Positions 56,075 to 64,000 of a DNA stretch of 64,000 nt are shown here, piece after piece. How positions within the stretch are numbered: the first letter of the stretch is position 1; the number at the start of each line of letters is the position of its first letter. This DNA is from Duganella radicis (GTDB taxonomy: Bacteria; Pseudomonadota; Gammaproteobacteria; Burkholderiales; Burkholderiaceae_D). Made by a program: the position numbers and the translations under genes. The stretch spans positions 124,001 through 188,000 of the forward strand of contig NZ_WNKY01000008.1 in the NCBI RefSeq assembly GCF_009720825.1, read 5' to 3'. The notes below the pieces were generated by a model. The model did not search any database. It was not told where the DNA came from and saw only the letters and a program-made list of their open reading frames with translations.

Positions 56075-56111
56075 CCCGTCGTTCCGGCGCAGGCCGGAAC
56101 CCAATCACAGC

Positions 56112-56915
56112 TTAAACCGCGCGCCGCATCTTCTCCACGGTGTAGCCCGGCGCCTCCTGCGGCGGCGCCACCAGCTTGATGATCGCCATCGAGCAATTAT
56201 CGCCCTTGCCCTGGGCGCGCTCGCCGGCCTTGCCGATCAGGCGTTCCGCCGCCTGGCGTGGCGTATTGCGCTGCACCGCCGCCGCCAGCTCCTCGGGGCG
56301 GAACAACTGCCACAAACCGTCCGAGCACAACACCAGCGCATCACCGGCACGCAGGCCCTCGTGCCAGCCGACCGTGACGAAGGGCTGTTTCAAACTATTG
56401 CCCAGCGTGTTGCTCAGCAGGCGCGAGCCGCGGTGCTTCTTTGCGGCCTCCGGCGGCAGCTTGTCGTGGTTGATCAAGTGGTCGACATACGCGCTGTCGT
56501 TGGTGCGCATGGCGCAAGTCTCGCCGCTGAAGCGGTAAACGCGGGCGTCGCCCACATGCGCCCAGACCGCCTGCGCCTGCGGTGTCAGCACCAGCACCGC
56601 GAGGGCGCTCTGCGGCTCGGCGGTGGCGGCCAGCGGATTCATGGTGATGACCTGATGCGCCTCCTGCGCGATATTGCGCAGCAGTTCTTGCAGGCGGGGC
56701 AGGTTGGCGGTGTCGCCGACGCGGTATTCGTCGAACAAATGCTTGGCGGTCAGCAGCACCTGATCGGAGGCGATCGGACTGTTGTTGCCATCGGCCAGCA
56801 CGGCCATGACATAGCCCGGCGCTTGCGCGGCCGTGTACAACGCCACCCGGTCGTTTTGCTGCGGCCGGTTGCCGATATGCTGGGCGGTCCCGGCTTCGAT
56901 TTTATAGGCGCTCAT
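56112..56915 (-). CDS. PP2C-family serine/threonine phosphatase with altered metal motif
   Basis: 267 aa. PP2C motifs: GNRPQQNDRVAL (motif 1), VMAVLADGNNSP (motif 2, where DGxxG is usual), VWAHVGDARVYRF, LVLCSDGLWQLF and the final DNCSMAIIKL. The core metal aspartates are kept, but the glycines after DG are replaced by NN. It probably dephosphorylates Ser/Thr, perhaps opposing kinases such as the LRR-kinase encoded in this window. It is convergent with the coiled-coil gene. Confidence 0.85.
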   Translation of the reverse strand: MSAYKIEAGTAQHIGNRPQQNDRVALYTAAQAPGYVMAVLADGNNSPIASDQVLLTAKHLFDEYRVGDTANLPRLQELLRNIAQEAHQVITMNPLAATAEPQSALAVLVLTPQAQAVWAHVGDARVYRFSGETCAMRTNDSAYVDHLINHDKLPPEAAKKHRGSRLLSNTLGNSLKQPFVTVGWHEGLRAGDALVLCSDGLWQLFRPEELAAAVQRNTPRQAAERLIGKAGERAQGKGDNCSMAIIKLVAPPQEAPGYTVEKMRRAV

Positions 56916-56957
56916 AGTCGATACTGTATCCTGAACGGCGGGTCGGCGATCATTCTG

Positions 56958-56986
56958 TTGGCGGCAGGCCCGCCGTAGATTAAACT
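56958..56986 (+). promoter_or_regulatory. Candidate promoter of the DUF465 gene
   Basis: TTGGCG (56958-56963), 17-nt spacer, TAAACT (56981-56986), giving a leader of about 60 nt. Confidence 0.45.
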
Positions 56987-57052
56987 ATGCACCGTGTGCC
57001 AGTTTGCGTGCAAGACTTTTGTTGTTCCAGTGAAACTATTTGGCTGAGAAAT

Positions 57053-57253
57053 ATGACTGATGTACAAGATATCCAGCGTCGATTGATCGAACTCGACGTC
57101 GAACACCGCGATCTGGACGCGGTCATCGACATGCTCACGCTGGACGGCCATCACGATCAACTGCAATTGCGCCGCCTCAAAAAGCGCAAGCTGCAATTGA
57201 AAGACCATATCACTCTGCTAAAAATGCAATTGGTGCCTGACGTTCCGGCGTAA
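57053..57253 (+). CDS. YdcH/DUF465 family small protein
   Basis: 66 aa with an ATG preceded by a weak GAGAA. The whole protein is one helical hairpin (VQDIQRRLIELDVEHRDLDA, LQLRRLKKRKLQLKDHITLL) with the conserved L-x-x-E-H-x-x-L-D and K-K-R-K-L-x-L-K-D motifs of DUF465. Its role is unknown. It is 15 nt upstream of the helicase gene and probably co-transcribed. Confidence 0.9.
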   Translation: MTDVQDIQRRLIELDVEHRDLDAVIDMLTLDGHHDQLQLRRLKKRKLQLKDHITLLKMQLVPDVPA

Positions 57254-57268
57254 GCACCGCTATTTATT

Positions 57269-59302
57269 TTGACCGAACCCGTCCCACCTTCCGACGCCAT
57301 TCCGGCCGTCATCGGCGCCACGCCTGAACAGCCTCCCGGCAAATACGATTCCGAGGTCGAGCGCCTGTTTGGCGCTGGCGGTCCGTTGGGGCCGGCCGTG
57401 GGCGACTTCCGCCCGCGCCGCTCGCAGACCGAAATGGCCAAGGCGATCGCCTCGGCCATCGCCAGCCAGACCACGCTGATTGCCGAGGCGGGCACCGGCA
57501 CGGGCAAAACCTTTGCGTACCTGGTGCCGGCGCTGCTGTGGGGCGGCAAGACCATCGTCTCGACCGGGACCAAGAACTTGCAGGACCAATTATTCCTGCG
57601 CGACATCCCGGCGGTGCGCAACGCCCTGCAGGCGCCGGTGTCGGTGGCGCTGCTGAAAGGGCGCTCGAATTATCTGTGCCACTACCATCTGGAACGCACG
57701 CTGCAAAATGGCCGCATGACCTCGCGCGACGACGTCGGCTACCTGCGCGAAATCTCGCGTTTCCTCAAGATGACCAAGACCGGCGACAAAGCCGAACTGG
57801 CGCGCGTGCCGGAAAACGCGCTGATCTGGAACCTGGTGACTTCCACCCGTGACAATTGCATGGGCGCGGAATGCCAGTATTACCAGGATTGCTTCATCAT
57901 GAAGGCGCGCAAGGAAGCGCAGCAGGCGGACGTGGTGGTGGTCAATCACCACCTGTTCTTTGCCGACGTGGCGCTGAAAGACTCGGGCGTGGCGGAACTG
58001 CTGCCGTCGGCGAACACGATTATCTTCGACGAGGCGCACCAGCTGCCGGATACCGCCACCTTGTTCTTTGGCGATACGTTTTCGACATCGCAGGTGCTGG
58101 AACTGTGCCGCGACGTGCTGGCCGAAGGCCTGTCGAACGCGCGCGACGGCGCCGACTGGGGCAAGGTCGTTTCCGTGGTGGAAAAAGCCGCGCGCGATCT
58201 GCGCCTGACCTTCCCGCAGGACATCGTGCGCCTGTCGCTGCCGCAGATCGCCCCGTCGAGCGACTTCTTCCCGGCGCTGGAAACCCTGAAAGACGAGCTG
58301 GATGGCATGATGGCCGTGCTGGAAAAGCAGGCCGAGCGGGCGGAAACGCTGGAACAATGCCGCCAGCGCGGCGTGGAACTGGTGGGCCGGCTGGCCGCGT
58401 GGAAATTCGATCCGAAAGCCAAGGTCGCCAAGGGCGAGGAAGCGGTGTTCTGGGTGGAGGCGTTTGCTTCGTCGTTGCAGCTGCACAAGACGCCGCTGTC
58501 GATCGCACCCATCTTCAACGGTCAGCGCGAAGGCGTGCCGCGCAGCTGGATTTTCACCTCGGCCACGCTGGCGGTGAAAAACGACTTCAGCCATTTCTCC
58601 GAACAAATGGGCTTGGGCAACGAGCCGTCGATGTCTTGGCCGAGCCCGTTCAACTACGAAGAGCAGGGCATCTTGTACGTGCCGACCGGCCTGCCGGACC
58701 CGAATTCCTTCGGCTACACGGATGCGGTACTGGATCTGGCGCTGCCGGTGATCGAAGCGGCGGGCGGGAAAACTTTCCTTTTATGCACGACTTTACGCGC
58801 CGTCAAACGCGCCGCCGAACGCCTGCGGGATGAATTCGAGAAGCGCGGTCTGCCATTCCCGCTGTTCGTGCAGGGCGACAAAGGCCGGACCGAACTGCTG
58901 GACCAGTTCCGCAAAGCCGGCAATGGCGTGCTGATCGGTTCGCAAAGCTTCTGGGAAGGCGTGGACGTGCGCGGCGACGCACTGTCATTAGTCATCATCG
59001 ACAAACTTCCGTTTGCCCCGCCGGACGATCCGGTGCTGGCGGCGCGGATCGAAGTGATGGAAAAACAGGGCAAAAACGGCTTCATGAGCCACACCTTGCC
59101 CGAGGCAATTATTAATCTCAAGCAAGGTGCCGGACGGTTGATCCGCGACGAAAAAGACCGCGGCGTATTGATGCTGTGTGATCCGCGTGTGATTTCCAAG
59201 CCCTATGGCCGCCGCATCTGGCAGAGTTTGCCGTCCTTCAAACGCACCCGCGAACAGGAAGTCGTCCTCGAATTCTTCCGTAACAAGAATTCCGATCAGT
59301 AA
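57269..59302 (+). CDS. ATP-dependent DNA helicase of the DinG/YoaA (XPD-like, iron-sulfur) family
   Basis: 677 aa with a TTG start, the only start codon that leaves the N-terminal motif region intact; there is no good Shine-Dalgarno. Walker A is IAEAGTGTGKTFAYL, the four Fe-S cysteines are in YLCHYH and DNCMGAECQYYQDC, the DEAH box is IIFDEAHQLPD, and motif VI is AGRLIRDEKDRGVLM. The family unwinds DNA 5' to 3' in repair and replication-stress tolerance. It matches YoaA in length and in the compact cysteine cluster. Confidence 0.92.
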   Translation: MTEPVPPSDAIPAVIGATPEQPPGKYDSEVERLFGAGGPLGPAVGDFRPRRSQTEMAKAIASAIASQTTLIAEAGTGTGKTFAYLVPALLWGGKTIVSTGTKNLQDQLFLRDIPAVRNALQAPVSVALLKGRSNYLCHYHLERTLQNGRMTSRDDVGYLREISRFLKMTKTGDKAELARVPENALIWNLVTSTRDNCMGAECQYYQDCFIMKARKEAQQADVVVVNHHLFFADVALKDSGVAELLPSANTIIFDEAHQLPDTATLFFGDTFSTSQVLELCRDVLAEGLSNARDGADWGKVVSVVEKAARDLRLTFPQDIVRLSLPQIAPSSDFFPALETLKDELDGMMAVLEKQAERAETLEQCRQRGVELVGRLAAWKFDPKAKVAKGEEAVFWVEAFASSLQLHKTPLSIAPIFNGQREGVPRSWIFTSATLAVKNDFSHFSEQMGLGNEPSMSWPSPFNYEEQGILYVPTGLPDPNSFGYTDAVLDLALPVIEAAGGKTFLLCTTLRAVKRAAERLRDEFEKRGLPFPLFVQGDKGRTELLDQFRKAGNGVLIGSQSFWEGVDVRGDALSLVIIDKLPFAPPDDPVLAARIEVMEKQGKNGFMSHTLPEAIINLKQGAGRLIRDEKDRGVLMLCDPRVISKPYGRRIWQSLPSFKRTREQEVVLEFFRNKNSDQ

Positions 59303-59316
59303 CTTTTAGTTTCAAA

Positions 59317-59393
59317 CTCCGGGGTCAGGTCCTCCATTCACACACGAGCTCATGCTGAAATGGAGGACCTGACCCCGGAGCGTGACCCCGGAG
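59317..59393. repeat. REP-like repeat with 22-bp inverted arms and a third partial copy
   Basis: A perfect 22-bp inverted repeat (59317-59338 and 59359-59380, core GGGGTCAGGTCCTCC) surrounds a 20-nt loop. The 11-bp end TGACCCCGGAG is repeated at 59383-59393. It fills the 100-bp gap between the convergent helicase and quinone-oxidoreductase genes and can act as a bidirectional terminator. The form suits dispersed repeats of this bacterial group; only one copy lies in the window. Confidence 0.7.
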
Positions 59394-59402
59394 CGGGTTT
59401 TA

Positions 59403-60380
59403 TCATTGTGGCAATACAATAATTTTGCCGGTGACTTTGCGCGCCGCCATGTCGTTTAAGGCCTGGGATGCTTCCGTCAGTTTGTAGCGCGCGGAAATCC
59501 GTGGCTTGATCTTGCCTTCCTGTAACCATTGCAGCAACTGCCGCATATTGGCCATATTGCCTTTGGGATCACGCTTGGTGTGTTCGCCCCAGAATACGCC
59601 GACCAGCGAAGCCCCTTTGAGCAGGGCTAAATTCAGCGGCAGTTTCGGGATCTCGCCGTTGGCGAAGCCAACCACCAGGTAGCGGCCGCCCCACGCAATC
59701 GAACGGAACGCTGGCTCCGCATATTCCCCGCCCACCGGGTCGTAAATCACGTCCGGACCTTTGCCGCCGGTCGCCGCCTTGATCCGTTCGCGCCAATCCG
59801 GCTGGCTGTAGTTGATCAGCACGTCCGCGCCATGCTGGCGGCACACTTCCAGCTTCTCATCGGTCGAGGCGCAAGCAATCATGCGGGCTCCCAGGGCTTT
59901 GCCTATCTCGACGGCCGCCAGTCCCACCCCGCCAGCCGCGCCAAGAATTAGCATGTTCTCACCATTTTCTAGCTTGGCCCGGTCCACTATCGCGTGGTAG
60001 GAGGTGCCGTAGGTGAGGGTGATCGCTGCCGCCGTGTCGAAATCCATGCCCGGCGGCATGGGAATCAGAGCTTGCACAGGAGCTAATAGTTGTTGCCCAA
60101 AGCCGCCGGTTGGAACGAAGGCAATGACTTTATCGCCGGGTTTGAAAGTTGTCACATCGGCAGCAACTGAGCGGATCATACCCGCCACTTCGCTGCCTGG
60201 CACGAACGGCAATTCCGGCTTGAATTGATATTTTCCTTACACGATTAACACGTCCGGAAAGTTGACGCCGGCGGCTTGCACATCAATCACTACCTGGCCC
60301 GGTCCCGGCTGTGGGTCTTGTAATTCTTGTACTTTTAGCGTGTCCGGCACGCCCCAGCTTTCACATACGACAGCTTTCAT
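59403..60380 (-). pseudogene. NADPH:quinone oxidoreductase-like gene interrupted by one nonsense codon
   Basis: From an ATG at 60380 with a strong AAGGAGG, the frame encodes a normal 325-residue zinc-free MDR protein: MKAVVCESWGVPDTL, VIDVQAAGVNFPDVL, then LPFVPGSEVAGMI and the NADPH loop LILGAAGGVGLAAVEIG. Codon 48 is TAA (60237-60239) where the family has CAA in V-Q-G-K-Y, consistent with a single C-to-T change. The downstream frame stays open, so the lesion looks recent. A TTG at 60212 could restart translation but would lose the N-terminal domain. Confidence 0.8.
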
Positions 60381-60445
60381 CCTGGCCTCCTTGGTTATAA
60401 AAAAGAACGGTCGTCATATTTTTATCTTACCTGAAACTACCAGCC

Positions 60446-60502
60446 GTTTGCGCAAACTTCCGCCTGCCGCACGTTTGTTCTAACTCAAAGTCTCTGCATT
60501 AT
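60446..60502 (+). promoter_or_regulatory. Candidate promoter and palindrome upstream of the TIR gene
   Basis: GTTTGCGCAAAC (60446-60457) is a perfect 12-bp palindrome. It stands 17 bp upstream of TTGTTC (60475-60480), which is 16 nt from CATTAT (60497-60502), a possible promoter 37 nt before the TIR start codon. Confidence 0.4.
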
Positions 60503-60538
60503 GGCTTGTTAGAGTTGGTTAAACGCAGGGAGGATGTG

Positions 60539-61144
60539 ATGACGATCCGACACGGCTGCTTTTTCAGTTATGCCCACGGCCAGCATACTTATATGAGCAA
60601 ATTCAAGGACGATCTGATCGACGCCTTGAAGTGCTATCTCGAACCCCATTTCGATAACGAGGACGAGCTCTTCGTTGACAGCGAGCAACTCGGCGGCGGC
60701 GACGACCTGGACGAGAAGATCGCGCGCGCCTTGTGCGAGAGTGTCTGCATGGTTGCCATTTATACACCGAAGTACGAGGCCCACGGTTACACCCGCCGTG
60801 AGTTTGCAGCAATGCAACTCATCGAACGCGAGCGCAAGCAGTGGTACAGCCTGCCCAGCCATCTGATTATCCCTGTCATCCTGACGCGCCATCCCGGCGG
60901 CCTGCCGCCGCAAATCGCCGGGCCGGGCATGTACGTGGACTTTTCGCGTTACACCCTGGCCAGCCGCGACCTGAAAGCCAATCCCGAATTCATCCCGGAC
61001 ATCGAAAAAATCGTCCATCGCATTGCCGAGCATTACCACTGTCTGAAACGCAGCACGCCGCCGGGGCACGACTGTAGCCGTTTCGTCTTGCCGGAGATCC
61101 CGCCGGAATGGCGCGCCATTCCTCCTCCACATTTCCCACGATAA
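60539..61144 (+). CDS. TIR-domain protein (FxsC-like), first gene of the TIR-ATPase cassette
   Basis: 201 aa from the ATG at 60539, which has GGGAGG upstream; an in-frame start 33 nt earlier lacks a Shine-Dalgarno. The TIR fold is shown by CFFSYAHG (strand A, residues 7-14), FVDSEQLGGGDDLDEKIARA (box-2/BB-loop region, 45-64) and VAIYTPKYEAHGYTRREF (72-89). Glu88 is at the position of the NADase glutamate, although the usual W-C before it is Y-T. The C-terminal ~60 residues hold EFIPDIEKIVHRIAEHYHC and a Pro-rich tail. It is probably an effector or adaptor for the ATPase-TPR protein encoded 9 nt downstream. Confidence 0.82.
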   Translation: MTIRHGCFFSYAHGQHTYMSKFKDDLIDALKCYLEPHFDNEDELFVDSEQLGGGDDLDEKIARALCESVCMVAIYTPKYEAHGYTRREFAAMQLIERERKQWYSLPSHLIIPVILTRHPGGLPPQIAGPGMYVDFSRYTLASRDLKANPEFIPDIEKIVHRIAEHYHCLKRSTPPGHDCSRFVLPEIPPEWRAIPPPHFPR

Positions 61145-61153
61145 AGGTTTGCC

Positions 61154-63118
61154 ATGGAACTCCATCCATTGACCCTGCCACCGCTCAGCACCAGCGGCGA
61201 AGTGATTACTTTTTATTCTTACAAGGGGGGCGCGGGCCGCACCATGGCGCTGTCTAATATAGCGGTATTGCTGGCGCGCCAGCAAAACGCCACCACGCCA
61301 GTGCTGATGATCGACTGGGATCTGGAGGCGCCCGGCTTGCATCACTATTTTCCTGAATCGCATCAGGAATCGCGTCCCGGCGTGCTGGAGTTCTTCGAGG
61401 CCTGCCGCGAGCAGTTGGCGCGTCTGCATCACAGCGCCGCGCCGCTGGAAGGGGAGGCGCTGGCGCACGAGGTGCTGGCGGGGGTGGGCTGGGAGCAATA
61501 TGTCAGCCGGGTCGACGAGGGCAGCCAGTTGTACCTGATGCGCGCCGGCCGCTTTGACGACAGTTATGGCGAGCGGCTGGCCGGGTTGCACTGGGAGGAG
61601 CTGTTCAATGCCTGCCCGGCCTTGTTCCGCTGCTTTGCCGACCGGCTGGCGCGGCATTTCCGTTTCGTGCTGGTCGATTCCCGCACCGGCCGCACCGACA
61701 GCGCCGGCATCTGCACCACCTTGCTGCCCCGCAAGCTGGTGGTGGTGTTCACGCCCAATCGTCAGAGCCTGGAGGGGGTGCAGGCGCTGGTCACGCGCGC
61801 CACCACCTACCGCCGCAGCCATGAGGATGAGCAGCGGCCGCTGCTGGTGTATCCCTTGCCGTCGCGCATAGAGATGGGCGACAGTGCCCAGCGCGCCCAA
61901 TGGCGGCGCGGCGACGAGCGCCAGCGCATCCTCGGCTACCAGCCCAGTTTCGAGGAGTTGATACGCGAGTGTTACGGCATGACGCAGGTGTCGCTGGACA
62001 GCTATTTTGACGAGGTCCAGCTCCAGCAGACCCGCACCTTCGCCTATGGCGAGCAGGTGGCGGTGCGGCTGGACCGGGGCGGCGACCGCTTTTCGCTGAC
62101 CCGCACCTTCGAGGCTTTGCTGGCCTGGCTGGCGCCGGGTTATTTCCCATGGCAATCGAACCGCGAGATTCACCTGCTGGCCGCGATCGAGGAGGCGCGC
62201 CGGGCGCTGGACGAGGGCGGCAGCATGGCGCGCGCGGTGCCACAGCCGCTGGCGCGCGACCTCAATCAGCTGGGCGAACTGTACCGGCGCGAAGGCAAGC
62301 TGCGTCCGGCGCTGGCCTGTTTCGAGGAAAGTCTGAACTTGCGCCAGCGCGGTCTGGGCGAGGATCATCCCGACACGCTGGTGAGCAAGGCCAATCTGGC
62401 CATGGTCTTGCGCCAGCAGGGCAAGCTGGAGGAGGCGCGCTTCCTGGAGGAGTGCATTGTCGAGGCCCGCGCGCGCCAGCTGGGGCCGGAGCATGTCGAT
62501 ACCCTGGCCGCCCGCAGCAATCTGGCCCAGACCCTTGGCCAGCAAGGCCATCTGGCGGACGCGCTGGCCCTGCAAGAGGACGTGATCGACGCCTATATGC
62601 GCCTGCTGGGCGCCGAGCATCTGCTGACCCTGTCGGCCCGCGCCGTCCGCGCCGAACTGCTGCTCCAGCGCGGCGACACTGAACACGCGCGCGGTGTTCA
62701 GGAGCAGGTGCTGGCGGTGCGCAAGCGTCTGCTGGGCGCCGAGCACGCGGATACGCTGCGCAGCAAGGCCGCGCTGGCCCATACGTTGCTGCACATGCAG
62801 GAGCTGGAGGCGGCCCACAGCCTGCTGGAAGCCGTGCTGCACGGCCAGTTGCGACGGCTGGGGGCGGATCATCCGGACACCCGCAAGGCGCGCGAGCAGC
62901 TGATGGATGTGCAGTTGCAGCTGGGCCTGCCGGTGGCCGGGCTGCCGCTGGTGCACGAGCTGCACCAGAACGCGGCCATGGACGATTACGGCGACGCGCT
63001 GGTGCGGCCGGCGCGCCAGTATGGCCTGATGCCGGCCAACGGACTATGGACGCGCTCGTCCGACGAACTGTTGGCGCTGGACGCCCATCTGTCGGCGCCG
63101 CGCACGCCGTCCCGTTGA
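61154..63118 (+). CDS. KGGVGR-variant ParA/MinD-like ATPase fused to tetratricopeptide repeats
   Basis: 654 aa. The N-terminal SIMIBI-class NTPase has the deviant Walker [21 protein letters not shown] (the KGGAGRT at residues 24-30 carries Arg where ParA has Lys) and [16 protein letters not shown] (about 51-66), followed by [15 protein letters not shown]. Residues about 365-590 hold five 42-residue kinesin-light-chain-like TPRs with the recurring LG-x-E/D-H-x-D-T-L motif. It should be a scaffold or switch that senses a signal through the TPRs and controls the TIR protein. No peptide maturase or other partner gene is adjacent. Confidence 0.85.
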   Translation: MELHPLTLPPLSTSGEVITFYSYKGGAGRTMALSNIAVLLARQQNATTPVLMIDWDLEAPGLHHYFPESHQESRPGVLEFFEACREQLARLHHSAAPLEGEALAHEVLAGVGWEQYVSRVDEGSQLYLMRAGRFDDSYGERLAGLHWEELFNACPALFRCFADRLARHFRFVLVDSRTGRTDSAGICTTLLPRKLVVVFTPNRQSLEGVQALVTRATTYRRSHEDEQRPLLVYPLPSRIEMGDSAQRAQWRRGDERQRILGYQPSFEELIRECYGMTQVSLDSYFDEVQLQQTRTFAYGEQVAVRLDRGGDRFSLTRTFEALLAWLAPGYFPWQSNREIHLLAAIEEARRALDEGGSMARAVPQPLARDLNQLGELYRREGKLRPALACFEESLNLRQRGLGEDHPDTLVSKANLAMVLRQQGKLEEARFLEECIVEARARQLGPEHVDTLAARSNLAQTLGQQGHLADALALQEDVIDAYMRLLGAEHLLTLSARAVRAELLLQRGDTEHARGVQEQVLAVRKRLLGAEHADTLRSKAALAHTLLHMQELEAAHSLLEAVLHGQLRRLGADHPDTRKAREQLMDVQLQLGLPVAGLPLVHELHQNAAMDDYGDALVRPARQYGLMPANGLWTRSSDELLALDAHLSAPRTPSR

Positions 63119-63188
63119 TCGAAATTTATCTGTTTTCCGGGTCGTTGCCATGCGCAGTACGGCCATTGCTTCGGGTAAAATCTCCGGT

Positions 63189-63926
63189 ATGAGAATCCTG
63201 ATAAGCAATGACGACGGCTACCTGGCGCCCGGCATCAATGCGCTGGCCGAGGCGCTCGCGCCGATCGCCGACATCGTGGTGGTGGCGCCGGACAGCAACC
63301 GTTCGGGGGCGTCCAATTCCCTGTCGCTGGACCGGCCGCTGTCGGTGCAGCGCGCCGCCAATGGTTTTTATTTTGTCAACGGCACGCCCAGCGATTGCGT
63401 GCACGTGGCGCTGACCGCCGTGCTGGACGCCAAGCCGGATCTGGTGGTGTCCGGCATCAACAACGGCCCGAACATGGGCGACGACACCCTGTACTCGGGC
63501 ACGGTGGCGGCCGCCACCGAGGGTTTCCTGTTCGGCATCCCGTCCATCGCCTTTTCGCAGGGCGCCTACGGCTGGGAGCACATCGAGGATGCCGCCCGCC
63601 ACGCGCGCGACCTGATCCAGCGCTATTACGAATCGCTGCCGCGTCCCTGCCTGTGGAACGTGAACATACCGAATCGTCCCTATGAGCAACTTGGCGCCGT
63701 GGCGGCCACCCGGCTCGGCCGGCGCCACCAGTCGGAGCCGGTGATCAAGGCCCAGGACCCGCGCGGCCGCGATATTTACTGGATCGGCCCGCCGGGCGCC
63801 TGCAAGGACGCGGGCGAGGGCACGGATTTCCATGCCTTGGCCAATGGCAAGACGTCGATCACCCCGCTGCAAATCGATCTGACCCACACTTCCCAACTCA
63901 GTGCATTGGCAAAGGCCTTGGCATGA
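63189..63926 (+). CDS. surE: 5'/3'-nucleotidase SurE
   Basis: 245 aa. [20 protein letters not shown] holds the metal-binding [33 protein letters not shown] and [19 protein letters not shown] complete the SurE active site. It dephosphorylates nucleoside monophosphates and is usually encoded with pcm. A TAAAAT hexamer (63176-63181) stands only 7 nt before the ATG and no Shine-Dalgarno is visible, so the transcript may be leaderless. Its stop overlaps the next ATG (ATGA). Confidence 0.95.
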   Translation: MRILISNDDGYLAPGINALAEALAPIADIVVVAPDSNRSGASNSLSLDRPLSVQRAANGFYFVNGTPSDCVHVALTAVLDAKPDLVVSGINNGPNMGDDTLYSGTVAAATEGFLFGIPSIAFSQGAYGWEHIEDAARHARDLIQRYYESLPRPCLWNVNIPNRPYEQLGAVAATRLGRRHQSEPVIKAQDPRGRDIYWIGPPGACKDAGEGTDFHALANGKTSITPLQIDLTHTSQLSALAKALA

Positions 63927-64000
63927 CCGAAAAAAACCGTACCTTTCCTTTGCCGCTGTCCTCGGTAGTAGACAAGGGGGCCAAAAAGGCAACGGTATTC
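63923..64000 (+). CDS. 5' end of the next gene, probably pcm (protein-L-isoaspartate O-methyltransferase)
   Basis: Only 26 codons are in the window (begins [14 protein letters not shown]). The ATG overlaps the surE stop in ATGA, the usual surE-pcm junction. The variable N-terminal stretch is not diagnostic, so the identity rests on context alone. Confidence 0.5.
   Translation, partial: MTEKNRTFPLPLSSVVDKGAKKATVF

Overview
The window is a gene-dense, high-GC stretch with no rRNA, tRNA, transposase or CRISPR array that I can see. Its gene content points to a betaproteobacterium of the order Burkholderiales, most likely family Oxalobacteraceae (Massilia/Duganella type). The reasons are the TCA-cycle block mdh-citE-acnA / gntR / sdhCDAB-sdhE-gltA with sucAB-lpd-zapE nearby, a cyanophycin locus containing cphA', cphA, an ABC exporter and a DUF1854 protein, a DUF2863 protein, and surE followed by a probable pcm. 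The genus is inference.

Region by region. 0-9.5 kb: a beta-glucan/beta-glucoside utilisation locus with a sugar-binding protein, a LacI-type regulator, then an operon of GH5, GH1 and GH3 glycosidases and an MFS sugar permease. Two near-palindromic LacI-type operators (481-496, 2995-3010) tie it together, and a terminator sits inside the leader of the binding-protein gene. 9.5-12 kb: small hypothetical and membrane proteins. 12-19.8 kb: cyanophycin locus, with ABC transporter and DUF1854 genes divergent from two cyanophycin-synthetase-type genes; the first has a degenerate P-loop. 19.8-29.5 kb: catalase, patatin-like phospholipase, the wreck of an ECF sigma/anti-sigma pair, an exported protein, an M14 carboxypeptidase, a CYTH protein, DUF2863 and a large secreted alginate-lyase-type lipoprotein with FN3 and LamG domains.

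29.6-41.2 kb: TCA cluster. acnA, a lysozyme-inhibitor-like secreted protein, a citE-like gene and mdh are on the minus strand; gntR, sdhCDAB, sdhE and gltA are on the plus strand. A perfect 16-bp palindrome and a good minus-strand sigma70 promoter lie between mdh and gntR. 41.3-48 kb: an accessory block of about 6.8 kb (hydrolase, orphan hypotheticals, BlaI-type repressor, LRR-protein kinase, MBL hydrolase/LysR pair) separates gltA from sucA. 48.2-54.3 kb: 2-oxoglutarate dehydrogenase genes sucA-sucB-lpd with a SHOCT/PspC gene inserted before lpd, then zapE. 54.3-59.3 kb: a coiled-coil secreted protein, a PP2C phosphatase, a DUF465 protein and a DinG/YoaA-type helicase. 59.3-60.4 kb: a repeat with 22-bp arms and a quinone-oxidoreductase gene killed by one nonsense codon. 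60.5-63.1 kb: a two-gene cassette of a TIR-domain protein and a KGGVGR-type ATPase fused to TPRs. This is the best candidate in the window for a poorly described signalling or conflict system. It ends against surE and a partial downstream gene, probably pcm.

Several long open frames lie antisense to these genes. They are by-products of high GC content and are not annotated. No gene-free stretch exceeds about 300 bases.
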